DNA of 64,000 bases, from assembly GCF_964204645.1 (NCBI RefSeq), contig NC_134032.1:5074675-5138674 (forward strand). Reading direction: 5' to 3'. The DNA is from Tubulanus polymorphus (lineage: Eukaryota; Nemertea; Palaeonemertea; Tubulaniformes; Tubulanidae). Of this stretch, positions 55,293 through 64,000 are shown one piece after another. Every line of letters starts with the position of its first letter. The stretch's first letter is position 1. The position numbers and the translations under genes are program-made. Under the pieces are notes generated by a model. The model saw only the letters and a program-made list of their open reading frames with translations, ran no database searches and had not been told where the DNA came from.

Positions 55293-58200
55293 TTAACACG
55301 TTAGAATCCTTTTCATAATCTCATTTTCTTTTGTTTCTTCTCTTTTGAATTTTATATATTCATCTAAATTACAACCATAGGCGACTGTGTGGATTCCATC
55401 ATCTAAAATATATCTTTTATCATCAAATGGATTTAGACTTATCTTCTCTATCTCTTCAATATACATTTCATGATCTTCAGATCTTAAACATTTCATTTTA
55501 TGTTTTCTAACTTCTTCATTAAATATACAATTGATGTAATCTTTAAAATGAATATTCTTTTCTACTACATTTTTGGTTATTCCTTTTAACTCTTTAGCTT
55601 CATGTTCTTTAGTTTTATATGAATACATTTTAGATCTAATACCAATGAACTCTATCATTTCTTCACCACCTAATTCATCCTTAAACTTCCCAGGAACTTT
55701 TTTATTATCATTGCTAAACAATTCATGATTTTTTGGATAGTTACTGAAATCAAAATGGTGTTTTAATATTTTAAGTCTTTTGTTATGTTATCACTTTTTA
55801 TCTTTAATATGTAAGAATCTGTATCTAGATATAAGATTTCTATATGTTTTTCCCCAAAATGGGGTTGCAATACATTATAATAGAATTCATACATCAATAG
55901 CTTTGAAATTTCTAAAACTGCAGCTCCAACATAAATAGGTTTATTGAACTTCATAGAAGTTCTTTTTAATTTAACTGCAGCTAAATTTTCATCGAATATT
56001 CTATTACCTATGAATTTCGGATACGATTGCAAATGTCTAATTCTTTTACCATTACTAACTAACTCAATATCATTTCTATTTCTTATGTTTTCACATGTTT
56101 TTCCATAGAACGCATTATTCATCAGTTTAAAGTAATCCTTCTCAAAATCAGTTTTAGCTTCAGTTCTCTGTGTAGTATTAAAATCTATATATTTTTCTAA
56201 CCACTTAGATTGATTAAATGAAATATATCTATGTACTTTTTTTAATATCATTCTTTGATTCAAATAAAACTTCAACATTCTATAATGTACTACCTAATTA
56301 TATTTATCTTCTTGAGTTACCATTAACTTTTCTGTATGAATATGATTTTCAGGTTTAATTCTTTTTTGATAATTTGATAATTCTTCATGTTTAACAGTTT
56401 TATGTTCGGGACAATATGCTAGATTTCTAGATTTAAATTTAATATTTTCAGGGTATTCTAAATCTACAACAAAGAAGTAACCAATATCTGAATCATCTGC
56501 AATATCTAGGATTCTTTTCTTCCAATCAAATTTATCAATTTGTAAAACTTCAGTTATTTCAAACATCCCATAAGGTTGTGGTTCCATCATTGCCCAACCA
56601 TAAAGGTTATTTGCATCTATGTATAATAATTTATATCCAGGATTATCATTTACATTGAAATATCTATCACCCAATACACCTGAAACTCCTCCTCTTATAG
56701 ATTTTTCAAATAATAGTAATTGATCTATATTTGTTAACAAATCCATTTTTATATTTGTAAATTTTAATCCACAATCCCATGTTAATCCTGGTGATGAATA
56801 ACAATGACAAGGATCAATATTGAAATATTTTAAGTTTACATCTCTAAACCTTTCGAATATATCGGTTAATAATAATACATCTGATTTTAAATATAAATCT
56901 ACTAATTGTCCATGATTTTTAATTTCGAAATGATTCCAAATATTCAATGTTCTATTATATACTTCATCTTTAACATATTCATTTTTTAATTCATCATAGA
57001 ATTGTTCTTTTAATAATTCAGTTATTTTAAAATCATTATGATTTTTATAGAAAGAATATGGAATTGCACCTTTATATCTCATTAATTTAAAATCATCATA
57101 ATTTGGGTAATATTCTTTTAATATCTTTAATTCATCATCAACTAATGATTTTGATAAGTTATCTAATGAACTATTTAAAAATCTATATGAATCTATAAAT
57201 CTTAGACAACCAAATTGGAATGATATATAATTCTCAGATGTTTTAGCTAACATTCTAAATTTATAAGTTGGTATTTTATCTTTTGATTTATTTGAATTTA
57301 ATATTTCTATTTCATTATTAATTTCTTCTATTTTATGACATAACTGTTTGATAAATAAATGCGCGTCATACCCCGATAAATTGTGAAATATAATGGGGAC
57401 AAAATTTACTTTTTTGGCTTGCAAATTACAATTCTCATGTGCAGCGCCTCTAAATTTACCATTCAAATGATCATGGTCTCTTACTTTTTTATCTTTATAA
57501 TTAAATATCTTTTCACAATAATAACATTTATCTGCAAACCCAAATACTTCTTTATCTTCTTCTGTCATAATTATTTCTTTATTTGTATTCAATAATTTAC
57601 TAAATCTTATTTCATATTCAATTAATAAGTCACAAAAATGATTGATAACATTTTCATTTCTGTAATGATAATATTCACTTTCAATTAGTTCTGGATAATC
57701 AGATTTAATATATAACCCGAAAGCAGCAGCTGATTGATGAATCTTTTTAATAGTATTTGTTTTTGGTGGTTCTTCTGAATAATCATTTTCATTAGAATTT
57801 AATTTCTTTCTTTTATAATATATATCTTTTCTATCTTTATCTGTTAATTCTTTATTTAATGATTCAAAATCTCCATATATTACAAATGGTACTTTATTTT
57901 TGTAATCATATTTTTTGAATTCTAATATTTTATCTTTTTCATTTGGGAAAACTAATTTACAATAATCATGATTATCACATAGTTGTTTATGATTTAATAA
58001 TGTATTTTCATTACTAAATTTATGTAAACATTTTCTACATAGATATATTTTATGGTGATCATTTTCTGATTTGAAAAATAAATCTATTTGTTTAATCCAC
58101 ATATAATGATTCTCATAATATAGTATATCTATAACATCATTTGAATCATAATCTTTTGATAGATATAAAGGTTCTAATGTATAATGTTTAATATTATTTC

Positions 58201-59320
58201 CTTTTGTATTTGGTAATTTAATTAAATCAAATACATTTATCTTTAAATTATTATCTCTTTCTATTTTGGGGATGTTTTTAATTCTAACAGGATACTTATC
58301 TATCTTATAATTATTTTCAAATTGTTTATAATGAGTTAATCTAAAACTATGTGTAATATCTTCTGTTGGGTGTAAACAACTTATTATAGCCCATATAAAA
58401 CATTTATTATCAAAATTTTGTATATTTATTACACCATTAGTTTTAAATGGTAGTTTAATATAACTTGTTCCATTTATACTATCATCTTTATAATATGATA
58501 AATTATTTTCATCAATTGGTTTTGATTTAGTTAACTTATTATATTTTGTGTTATAAACATGTAAAGTTATAAATATTATCTCATCAAATATTAAACCAGA
58601 TCCTTCAAAATATTTCTCTTCTATTTTAGTTTTTATTTCATTATAACATTTATTTACTTTATCATCTATATGTTGTTTAGATATAATATGTTGTGAATGA
58701 GAATTTATATTATATATTGGTTTATCTTCAGATTTTATGAATTTAACTTTAGAAGATATACTAATTTTTGGATATTCTACGTTTGTAATTATTTTTATTA
58801 TTTCTTTCATATTTTCTAAATGTTTTTTATTTTCTTCTATTGTTTTTCCTTTATGAAATTTAAACTCGATAGCTGCTGGACCAATATCACTTTTAAATGC
58901 TTCGGTTATCTCTATATCTTTTTTATTATCTAATGAATTAATATAATTTCTTACATCTTCCATGTATGGTCTTTTATTGTTTAATTTATTTTTTATTCTT
59001 TTAATTGTTTTCTGTTTCTTATCGTTATCATTATCAAAATAATCTTCACCTAAAATATCATTATTCTTATTTCTAATATGACTTATAGATTTTAAATGTT
59101 CTTTATAATATCTTTTATCACTGAATGATTGATTACATGTATCACATTTATATGTTTCCTTTTCATTCTTTAATTCTTCTAATTTAGTTTCTAATATATC
59201 ATCCTTATATTCTAGTTTCAATTTATTCTCTAAATGTGTTATAGTTTTATTGTGTCTTGCTTTTTGAGATTTATCTATATCGATATTACATGTTGGGCAG
59301 TAGTACTTATTTGCTTCCAT
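55293..59320 (-). pseudogene. Inner Polinton DNA polymerase B with EndoVII-like insert
   Basis: Open frame of 1008 codons from 59320, in ATTAAAATGG context, then an in-frame TAG at 56294-56296, a 171-codon piece, a one-base frameshift near 55770 and the C-terminal piece to 55293. Two N-terminal C2H2-like fingers (YYCPTCN, YKCDTCN), a third near residue 430, Exo I VIYGDFESLN at about 480, an endonuclease VII-like insert (CYYCEKIF...RDHDHLNGKFRG) at about 600-625, FHNLSGYDAHLF (Exo II), YLKSDVLLL (Exo III, about 814), LYIDANNLYGW (motif A, about 903), LMNNAFYGKT (B), LYLDTDSYIL (C). A protein-primed-type family B polymerase; it would replicate the element. As assembled it is broken in the palm and thumb. 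Confidence 0.9.
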
Positions 59321-59808
59321 TTTAATACTATATTTTTTATTAAAATTGATTTTAGAAGTTCAATGATTTAAATGTTATTCATATATATATGAATATTTTA
59401 AGAGTAATAGGGGTAATGGGCTTTCATATCAAAGGTTTAATGATCGAGTTCACTAATAACATATATTAAAAGTAATTAAAAAACTATAATATATTTTCAT
59501 AACCGCGTGCATTTCAGTTGAATAATAGAATAATTATTATCATTTGAATATATTTGATTATTTGAATTTGTGTATTGTAATTAAATCAATTGGTCGCGGA
59601 GCGGAGCGGTGGCGAAGCGGAGCGACCAATTGATTTAATACAATATGCTTTTTATATTATTGATATCTTAGAATAAATATTTAGTTTTGATATAAAATGC
59701 ACGCGGTTATGAAAATATATTATAGTTTTTTAATTACTTTTAATATTTTGTTTTTTAATGGGCTCGACCGTTCGACCTTTGGTATGAAAGCCCATTACCC
59801 CTATTACT
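59207..59808 (-). repeat. Right terminal inverted repeat, 602 bp
   Basis: Partner of 41437-42038. Here the repeat contains the genuine start of the polymerase B gene (ATG at 59320). Confidence 0.95.
59403..59808. repeat. 406-bp terminal palindrome, right
   Basis: Inverse copy of the left palindrome, in the same outer/inner arm orientation relative to the element. The central hairpin lies at about 59582-59636. Confidence 0.9.
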
Positions 59809-59814
59809 TCTGCC
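59809..59814 (+). repeat. Target-site duplication TCTGCC, right copy
   Basis: Second copy of the 6-bp duplication made by the inner Polinton's integrase. Confidence 0.95.
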
Positions 59815-59917
59815 ATTCATATTGACACCTCTCTTGTTGAAACCGATTCTAGAATCTATCGTGACTAATGTTTTAAGTAAAGCCGCGAACAAAGTAATAG
59901 ATAAAGTTTCGTCATGA
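59815..59917 (+). pseudogene. Small Polinton structural gene, 3' part (split)
   Basis: Continues the frame broken at 41436 with a hydrophobic ILTPLLLKPILESIVTNVLS segment and ends TGA, overlapping the next gene's ATG (ATGA at 59914-59917). The hydrophobic tail suggests membrane or capsid association. Loss of this tail is the effect of the inner Polinton insertion. Confidence 0.8.
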
Positions 59918-60600
59918 AGAACGTAGAGAAATTGGTTATTCTACCGGAGGCAATGTTACCGCAAGTACAAGCATTCGTAGCTAGTCTACAGGGAAATGAA
60001 TCTATAACTAAAAAACCAGTTACCCGAAATCCGTTAAACGATAACAACCTATCCGATGATTTGAAATATCTAAAATATAACCCGTTGCTGCAGCAAGCTA
60101 TACAAAAAACGGAGCACGATAAACAATCACTACCTCGAAAAATTGAAGATATCAACGTCGTTAATAATACTTATTCGACTGAAAAAATTGTCGAACGTAT
60201 ACCGGTTAAATTCCGGAATAAGTGTAAATCGTTATTGACATTTTTCACAGAAAATCCAAACGTTTTGAGATGGAACGAAAAAGGAGAAATAATCTACAAG
60301 AATAATTTAATTCCTGGAAGCAATATTTCTGACATCGTTTACGTATCGTTAGTATTAACTACATTAAACCAAAGCTATATTGGATTAGAAGATTATATGT
60401 CAGCGATAAACGAACTTAATATTCCTACTAGCCTAATAAATAATAAAATGTTAAAGAGACGGATCAAAGGCGAACTTACCGTAGATTTAGATGCGTCGTT
60501 GTCTCCAGTAAAAAAGAAGGCAAAAGTAGATCAGCGCGGTTCCGGACTGCGTAGAAAGCGAGCTAGGAATGTCGATTTCACCAATTGGCTTAGCTTTTAA
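59914..60600 (+). CDS. Conserved Polinton protein of unknown function
   Basis: 228 residues, intact, start overlapping the stop of the split gene. Middle region RNKCKSLLTFFTENPNVLRW followed by NEKGEIIYKNNLIPGSNISD is a recurring motif of a Polinton-associated protein family (a compact domain ending in IPGSNI.D). The C-terminus is basic with SPVKKKAKVDQRGSGLRRKR and ends NWLSF, so it may bind DNA in the particle. It sits between the small structural gene and the TBP-like gene in the outer element's plus-strand operon-like row. Confidence 0.65.
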   Translation: MKNVEKLVILPEAMLPQVQAFVASLQGNESITKKPVTRNPLNDNNLSDDLKYLKYNPLLQQAIQKTEHDKQSLPRKIEDINVVNNTYSTEKIVERIPVKFRNKCKSLLTFFTENPNVLRWNEKGEIIYKNNLIPGSNISDIVYVSLVLTTLNQSYIGLEDYMSAINELNIPTSLINNKMLKRRIKGELTVDLDASLSPVKKKAKVDQRGSGLRRKRARNVDFTNWLSF

Positions 60601-60697
60601 TGGCTTCAAAATGCAATTAAAATGTATTGTTCAATTGTTCGTAGTATTATTGCGCAACTGAACGTGTTCGGGCACGTTTTGATTTCCATTTGATACG

Positions 60698-61228
60698 ATG
60701 GTCGTTAACGTGGTGAACATCGTCTCTACGGCGTGTTTGAATAGTTCATTAAATCTTACCGATGTCGCTAGAATCTCGCACGATGTAATTTACAACCCTT
60801 CCAAGTTTAGCGGGTTAATATGGAAAAATCGTAAAATAGAAGGTAATTGTCTATTATTCGGCAATGGAAAGATGGTAATTACTGGGTGTAAAAGTAAATC
60901 TAATAGTCGACGGAGTACGAGACAATTTGCGCGTTTACTGCAAAAGATGGGATACAATGTGAAGTTAAACAACTACAAAATACAAACAATAACCGGTGTC
61001 GTTAGAACTGGTCGGCATATTGACTTGATGAAATTTTCGAACTATTGTTGTACAGCGGAATATAACACAGAAATATTCCCCGGTTTAGTGTATATGTGCG
61101 AAAATGGAGTTAAATGTATTGTTCATAATGGCGGAACCATAATACTAGCCGGCGCAAAACAAACAAAAAAACTACAAAAGCGTACGAAGAAATTTTATTC
61201 TACATCATCTTATGTTCTAAATGAATAA
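60698..61228 (+). CDS. TATA-binding protein (TBP) homologue
   Basis: 176 residues, intact, and about the length of the TBP core. The two-fold repeat is visible. Repeat 1: VNIVSTACLNSSLNL, then YNPSKFSGLIWK, LLFGNGKMVITGCKS and a basic helix RRSTRQFARLLQKMG. Repeat 2: YKIQTITGVVRTGRHIDL, then PGLVYMCENGVKC, IILAGAKQTKKLQK. These match, in order and spacing, the NIVST, YNP.[KR]F, SGKMV.TGAKS and PGL.Y....SGK..[LI].GAK signatures of TBP. It would bind promoter DNA and recruit the RNA polymerase II machinery. It is flanked by ordinary Polinton genes on both sides (59914, 61394), so it is part of the outer element. Divergence from any animal TBP is clear, so it is not a recent host copy. Confidence 0.88.
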   Translation: MVVNVVNIVSTACLNSSLNLTDVARISHDVIYNPSKFSGLIWKNRKIEGNCLLFGNGKMVITGCKSKSNSRRSTRQFARLLQKMGYNVKLNNYKIQTITGVVRTGRHIDLMKFSNYCCTAEYNTEIFPGLVYMCENGVKCIVHNGGTIILAGAKQTKKLQKRTKKFYSTSSYVLNE

Positions 61229-61393
61229 ATTAATAAAAGGCGTGTTATCACAAATATTTTATTGTAAAAATAAAGATGAATTGGCGAAAATTGTTTTGTT
61301 GTTGTTGTTTGGACCGAGACGATCCAAGTTTTATTTGAAAATTCAATCGAATTAACTGCGTGAGCACGTGTTGTAACGGAAATACCGTTATCA

Positions 61394-62476
61394 ATGAAGG
61401 TGGAGCTGAAAAAATTCCTAGCCAATCAGTATTATGGTATCGAAAAACCAGCCAGTTTTTCGAGCGCAAACGCTCTACACAGAATATGTCGGCAAGAAAA
61501 TAAAAACATTTCGCTTAATGAGATAAAGGATTGGCTATCCGAACAAGAAGTTTACACATTACACGCCAAAGTGAGGAAAAGGTTTCCCAGAAATAAAACA
61601 ATAGCCTATCGAATGAACGAACAGTTTCAAATAGATTTGTGCGACGTTTCAAATATTTCCAAACACAACGACGGTATCAAGTTTCTATTGACGGCTATAG
61701 TTGTTTTATCGAGATACGGTTTCGCCGTTCCTTTGTTGAATAAATTCAACTCGACAGTTGTGGAAGGATTGAAAAAGATAATTAAACATAGAAAACCTAG
61801 CGTTATACAATCTGACGCCGGGACCGAGTTCCTCGGTTCAAAAACACAGAATTTTCTCAGAAACGAGGGTATAAGTTTTTTCAGAAGTAAAAACGAAGTA
61901 AAATGCGCTATTGTCGAACGATGGATACGTACATTAAAATCAAAAATGTATAAAATATTCTCGCATAGACATTCGTATAGATACATCGATGTACTGGACG
62001 ATATAGTTCGATCATATAACAATACATATCACCGCAGTATAAAAATGGCTCCAATAGACGTTAACCAGTTAAACGAATACATAGTTTTCAAAAACCTATA
62101 CGGACCCCACCGCATAGTAAATAGAGCGAAATTCAAATTTCGAGTGGGTGATACTGTTAGAATAAGCGAACTAAAAGGGCAGTTCCAAAAAGGTTATTTA
62201 CCCGGTTGGAGTACAGAGTTGTTTGTTGTAACTAAAAGAATTAATCGCCAACCGTGTGTATACAAGATTAAAGATTTACAAGATGTTGAAATAGATGGCG
62301 TTTTTTACGAAAACGAAATGATAAAAGTCAATAAAAGGGATGATGTTTATAAAGTCGAATCGATCATTAAATCCCGTGGAAAATGTTCGAGAAAACAATA
62401 TTTGGTGAAGTGGTATAATTACGCTGATAAATTTAATTCCTGGGTAAACGCAAAAGATATTAAAAAACTGAAATGA
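61394..62476 (+). CDS. Outer Polinton integrase with chromodomain
   Basis: 360 residues, intact. Helical N-terminus with ALHRICRQENKNISLNEIKD; core with Asp81 (FQIDLCDV), Asp141 (VIQSDAGTEF) and Glu175 (CAIVERWIR); then HSYRYIDVLDDIVRSYNN and an SH3-like region (FRVGDTVRISELKGQFQKGY). The C-terminus is a chromodomain, VYKVESIIKSRGKCSRKQYL followed by VKWYNYADKFNSW. Integrase inserts the linear element into the genome, making 6-bp duplications; the chromodomain probably directs it to marked chromatin. The stop overlaps the next start (ATGA). It is one of the few unbroken outer genes. Confidence 0.9.
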   Translation: MKVELKKFLANQYYGIEKPASFSSANALHRICRQENKNISLNEIKDWLSEQEVYTLHAKVRKRFPRNKTIAYRMNEQFQIDLCDVSNISKHNDGIKFLLTAIVVLSRYGFAVPLLNKFNSTVVEGLKKIIKHRKPSVIQSDAGTEFLGSKTQNFLRNEGISFFRSKNEVKCAIVERWIRTLKSKMYKIFSHRHSYRYIDVLDDIVRSYNNTYHRSIKMAPIDVNQLNEYIVFKNLYGPHRIVNRAKFKFRVGDTVRISELKGQFQKGYLPGWSTELFVVTKRINRQPCVYKIKDLQDVEIDGVFYENEMIKVNKRDDVYKVESIIKSRGKCSRKQYLVKWYNYADKFNSWVNAKDIKKLK

Positions 62477-63300
62477 TTGGTAGTGATTTTTGCGTGTATC
62501 TCAAAAGCGATGCAAGCGTTGATCTTTACCCCGATAACATTCAACATAGTTTTATAGTTCGATTGAGAGAATCGATTTCGCTCGAGGGTAAATGGGTTTG
62601 CGCCTTGCACCAAATAAACTTTATGCTAAATTTCGATAACGTCGAAGATGGACGATTTGAATTGGCGTCACCGGAGCATGGAAAACAATACTTACGTATA
62701 CCGAAGGGTCGATATCACACTATTGCGCAATTAATCACCGTTATACAAACGTAAATCAACAAGTGGTTTTACGATAAAGTAATTATAGGTTTCGACGAAT
62801 TAAGTCATAAAGTTAATGTGAAGTTTTACGACGAGTGTTCGTTAACTTTTACGAACGATATAGCGTGGATTTTAGGCTTTAAATCTGGTATACCGGTAAA
62901 CGATATACCTAACGACCTTCGTCAGGGTTCGAAGAAAAATGGACCATTTGTAGATAGTAATGGTACCAAAACTATTTACAAATACATCGAAGTCACAGCG
63001 TCTAGATGTGTCGATATAAACGTCGACTATCATAATTTGATGATATATAGCGATGTTATAGAACCCCAACTAGTCGGCGATCAGAGCGCAAATCTTTTGC
63101 GTATGGTACATTTAAACACGATAAATTTTGGAAAGGTTATTGGAAAAGAGTTTAACAAATTACAATATTTTCCAGTGCAAAGGAGTAATTTTCAGACTAT
63201 AGAAGTCTTTATAAGAAGAGAATCGGGTAAAATACCTGTTTTTAAAAAAGGAAAAGTTAATCTTGTTTTACATTTTAAAAAGAAAAATATATTAATATGA
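62473..63300 (+). pseudogene. Outer Polinton minor capsid (penton-type) protein
   Basis: 275 residues apart from an in-frame TAA at 62752-62754 (codon 94). Start overlaps the integrase stop. Features: IQHSFIVRLRESISLEGKWV, CALHQINFML, RIPKGRYHTIAQLITVI before the stop, and NDIAWILGFKS after it, then VYSDVI-type YHNLMIYSDVIEPQLVGD and a C-terminal strand VNLVLHFKKK. The Gly-x-Tyr, helix and LGF order matches the Polinton single-jelly-roll penton protein. One nonsense codon separates the two parts. Confidence 0.8.
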
Positions 63301-63704
63301 GGGCTATTTGCGAAATAGATCACGATGTCTGTTGTAGATATTACGCAAATCAAAGCGGTGCCGGAGTCGACGTGTACACATCATCGCCTATACAAGGCGG
63401 TGCTGGATTTGCTTCTGTTTTAGGCGGTCTCGCTCGACCGGCGATACCCCTATTGAAAAATATGGCTAAACGAGCGGTGCCTCATTTACTAAGAACGGGT
63501 TTGCACGTTGCGAGCGATGTCGTAGGTGGTAAGAATTTTGCCACAGCCATTAAAGATCGCGGATTAGAAACAATGGGTCGTATTATCCGGGGTAAAGTGC
63601 GAACCGGTACAAAACCATTAAAAGGTCAAAAGAGAAAACGAAAACAGCGGATTATTTCCACAGGCAAACGTATAAAGAGAAGTGTTAGCGGCGAAGCGTA
63701 TTAG
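63297..63704 (+). CDS. Basic core-type Polinton protein
   Basis: 135 residues, intact, start overlapping the penton gene's stop. N-terminus YYANQSGAGVDVYTSSPIQG then GGAGFASVLGGLARPAIPLL; a helix LLRTGLHVASDVVGGKNFAT; and a basic tail LKGQKRKRKQRIIS. This pattern (Gly-rich start, GLxRxAxPLL, NVASDV-type helix, basic end) recurs next to the capsid gene in Polintons. It may correspond to an adenovirus-like minor core or membrane-active protein, which is inference. Confidence 0.7.
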   Translation: MRAICEIDHDVCCRYYANQSGAGVDVYTSSPIQGGAGFASVLGGLARPAIPLLKNMAKRAVPHLLRTGLHVASDVVGGKNFATAIKDRGLETMGRIIRGKVRTGTKPLKGQKRKRKQRIISTGKRIKRSVSGEAY

Positions 63705-63709
63705 ACAAG

Positions 63710-64000
63710 ATGTCGTTATTAGTACACAAAGACTCGCCCCTGTGTGTCAAATCCGAATTGGATTTGTTTACTATCCTCGGTACCTAGATAAACTACAAAG
63801 AATGCCGTTACGTTAGTTACGAACCCTGTACATCGATCAATGATTCGGGACCTATCGTCTTCAGGATACCGAAAACAGAACAATATTTAGATTTAAACGT
63901 CACTTATTTGAAACTACAATTAAAATAGTCAACGGTGATGGCACTAATGTGGCGCCCGATAAATACGTGTCGATGATTAATGGCGTCTACAGTTTATTTA
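63710..64000 (+). pseudogene. Outer Polinton major capsid protein, 5' end, broken
   Basis: ATG at 63710 follows the core gene by six bases. It encodes MSLLVHKDSPLCVKSELDLF, the typical N-terminus of Polinton hexon-type capsid proteins (CxKSELDLF), then meets TAG at 63785-63787. The same frame continues with CRYVSYEPCTSINDSGPIVF and IPKTEQYLDL until a frameshift near 63930, after which another frame gives DKYVSMINGVYSLF. The remainder is outside the window. Confidence 0.8.

Larger units (their letters stand above)
41437..59808. mobile_element. Inner Polinton/Maverick, complete, 18372 bp
   Basis: Starts AGTAATAGGGGTAATGGG at 41437 and ends with its inverse at 59808. It is flanked by the 6-bp duplication TCTGCC (41431-41436 and 59809-59814), the size expected for Polintons. 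The terminal inverted repeats are 602 bp (41437-42038 and 59207-59808) and nearly identical. It holds polymerase B, retroviral-type integrase, packaging ATPase, major and minor capsid genes and about ten smaller genes. It is much more A+T-rich than the flanking outer element. No adenain-type protease was recognised. Breaks in polymerase and integrase make it defective as assembled. Confidence 0.95.
33320..64000. mobile_element. Outer Polinton/Maverick, right end outside window
   Basis: Holds the Polinton gene set around the inserted inner element: polymerase B (-), packaging ATPase (+), chromodomain integrase (+), penton-type and hexon-type capsid genes (+), small core genes (+), plus PC4-like, C2H2 and TBP-like proteins. 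Its composition is less A+T-rich than the inner Polinton. The left end is not proven: AGTAGTTAAATAGGG at 33320 resembles the AGTAATAGGG terminus of the inner element and precedes the first gene by 300 bp. Right TIR and target duplication lie beyond 64000. Stops or frameshifts in polymerase, ATPase, penton and capsid genes show this copy is defective. Confidence 0.8.

Overview
The window is nuclear DNA of an invertebrate animal. The genes have short introns with standard splice sites, the coding density is low, and most of the sequence is nested mobile DNA of animal types (Polinton/Maverick, Helitron, a RAG1-related cut-and-paste transposon). The mix fits a marine invertebrate such as a mollusc or related lophotrochozoan; no species can be named from the sequence.

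Layout. 1-5.6 kb: fragments of host-type genes and a decayed integrase-core gene. 5.58-9.46 kb: a truncated Polinton relic (5' part of its DNA polymerase B plus a palindromic terminus). 10.4-12.4 kb: an intact-looking five-exon gene for an OB-fold protein on the minus strand. 12.4-17.3 kb: mostly empty host sequence. 17.3-30.5 kb: an old Helitron on the minus strand (papain-fold protease, OTU protease, a 54-bp coding repeat array, DUF6570, HUH Rep, PIF1 helicase, endonuclease/exonuclease/phosphatase domain). Its last domain is split by a 5.5-kb transposon (17571-23101) with 5'-CAC termini, a GAGC target duplication and a RAG1/Chapaev-like transposase. 33.3-64 kb: an outer Polinton whose right end lies beyond the window. 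A complete 18.4-kb inner Polinton (41437-59808) is inserted in it, flanked by the 6-bp duplication TCTGCC and splitting one outer gene.

The outer Polinton carries protein-primed-type polymerase B, packaging ATPase, chromodomain integrase, penton-type and hexon-type capsid genes, a basic core-type protein and, unusually, a set of transcription factors: a two-domain PC4-like coactivator, a C2H2 zinc-finger protein and a clear TATA-binding-protein homologue. Several of its genes carry stops or frameshifts.

The inner Polinton is much richer in A+T and more virus-like: polymerase B, integrase, packaging ATPase, major and minor capsid proteins, several small membrane proteins, an HNH endonuclease and a compact minus-strand structural cluster. 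Two start-site classes are visible. Fourteen genes begin within TAAATG, the form of a poxvirus late promoter core. Polymerase, integrase and one unknown gene instead begin next to ATTAAAAT. Its 602-bp terminal repeats each hold a 406-bp imperfect palindrome with the element's terminal sequence at both ends and a GC-rich centre, which suggests hairpin telomeres. The relic at 9.4 kb keeps the same palindromic layout with mostly different arm sequence. The inner polymerase and integrase have stops or frameshifts, some in A-runs, so recent decay and assembly error are both possible.
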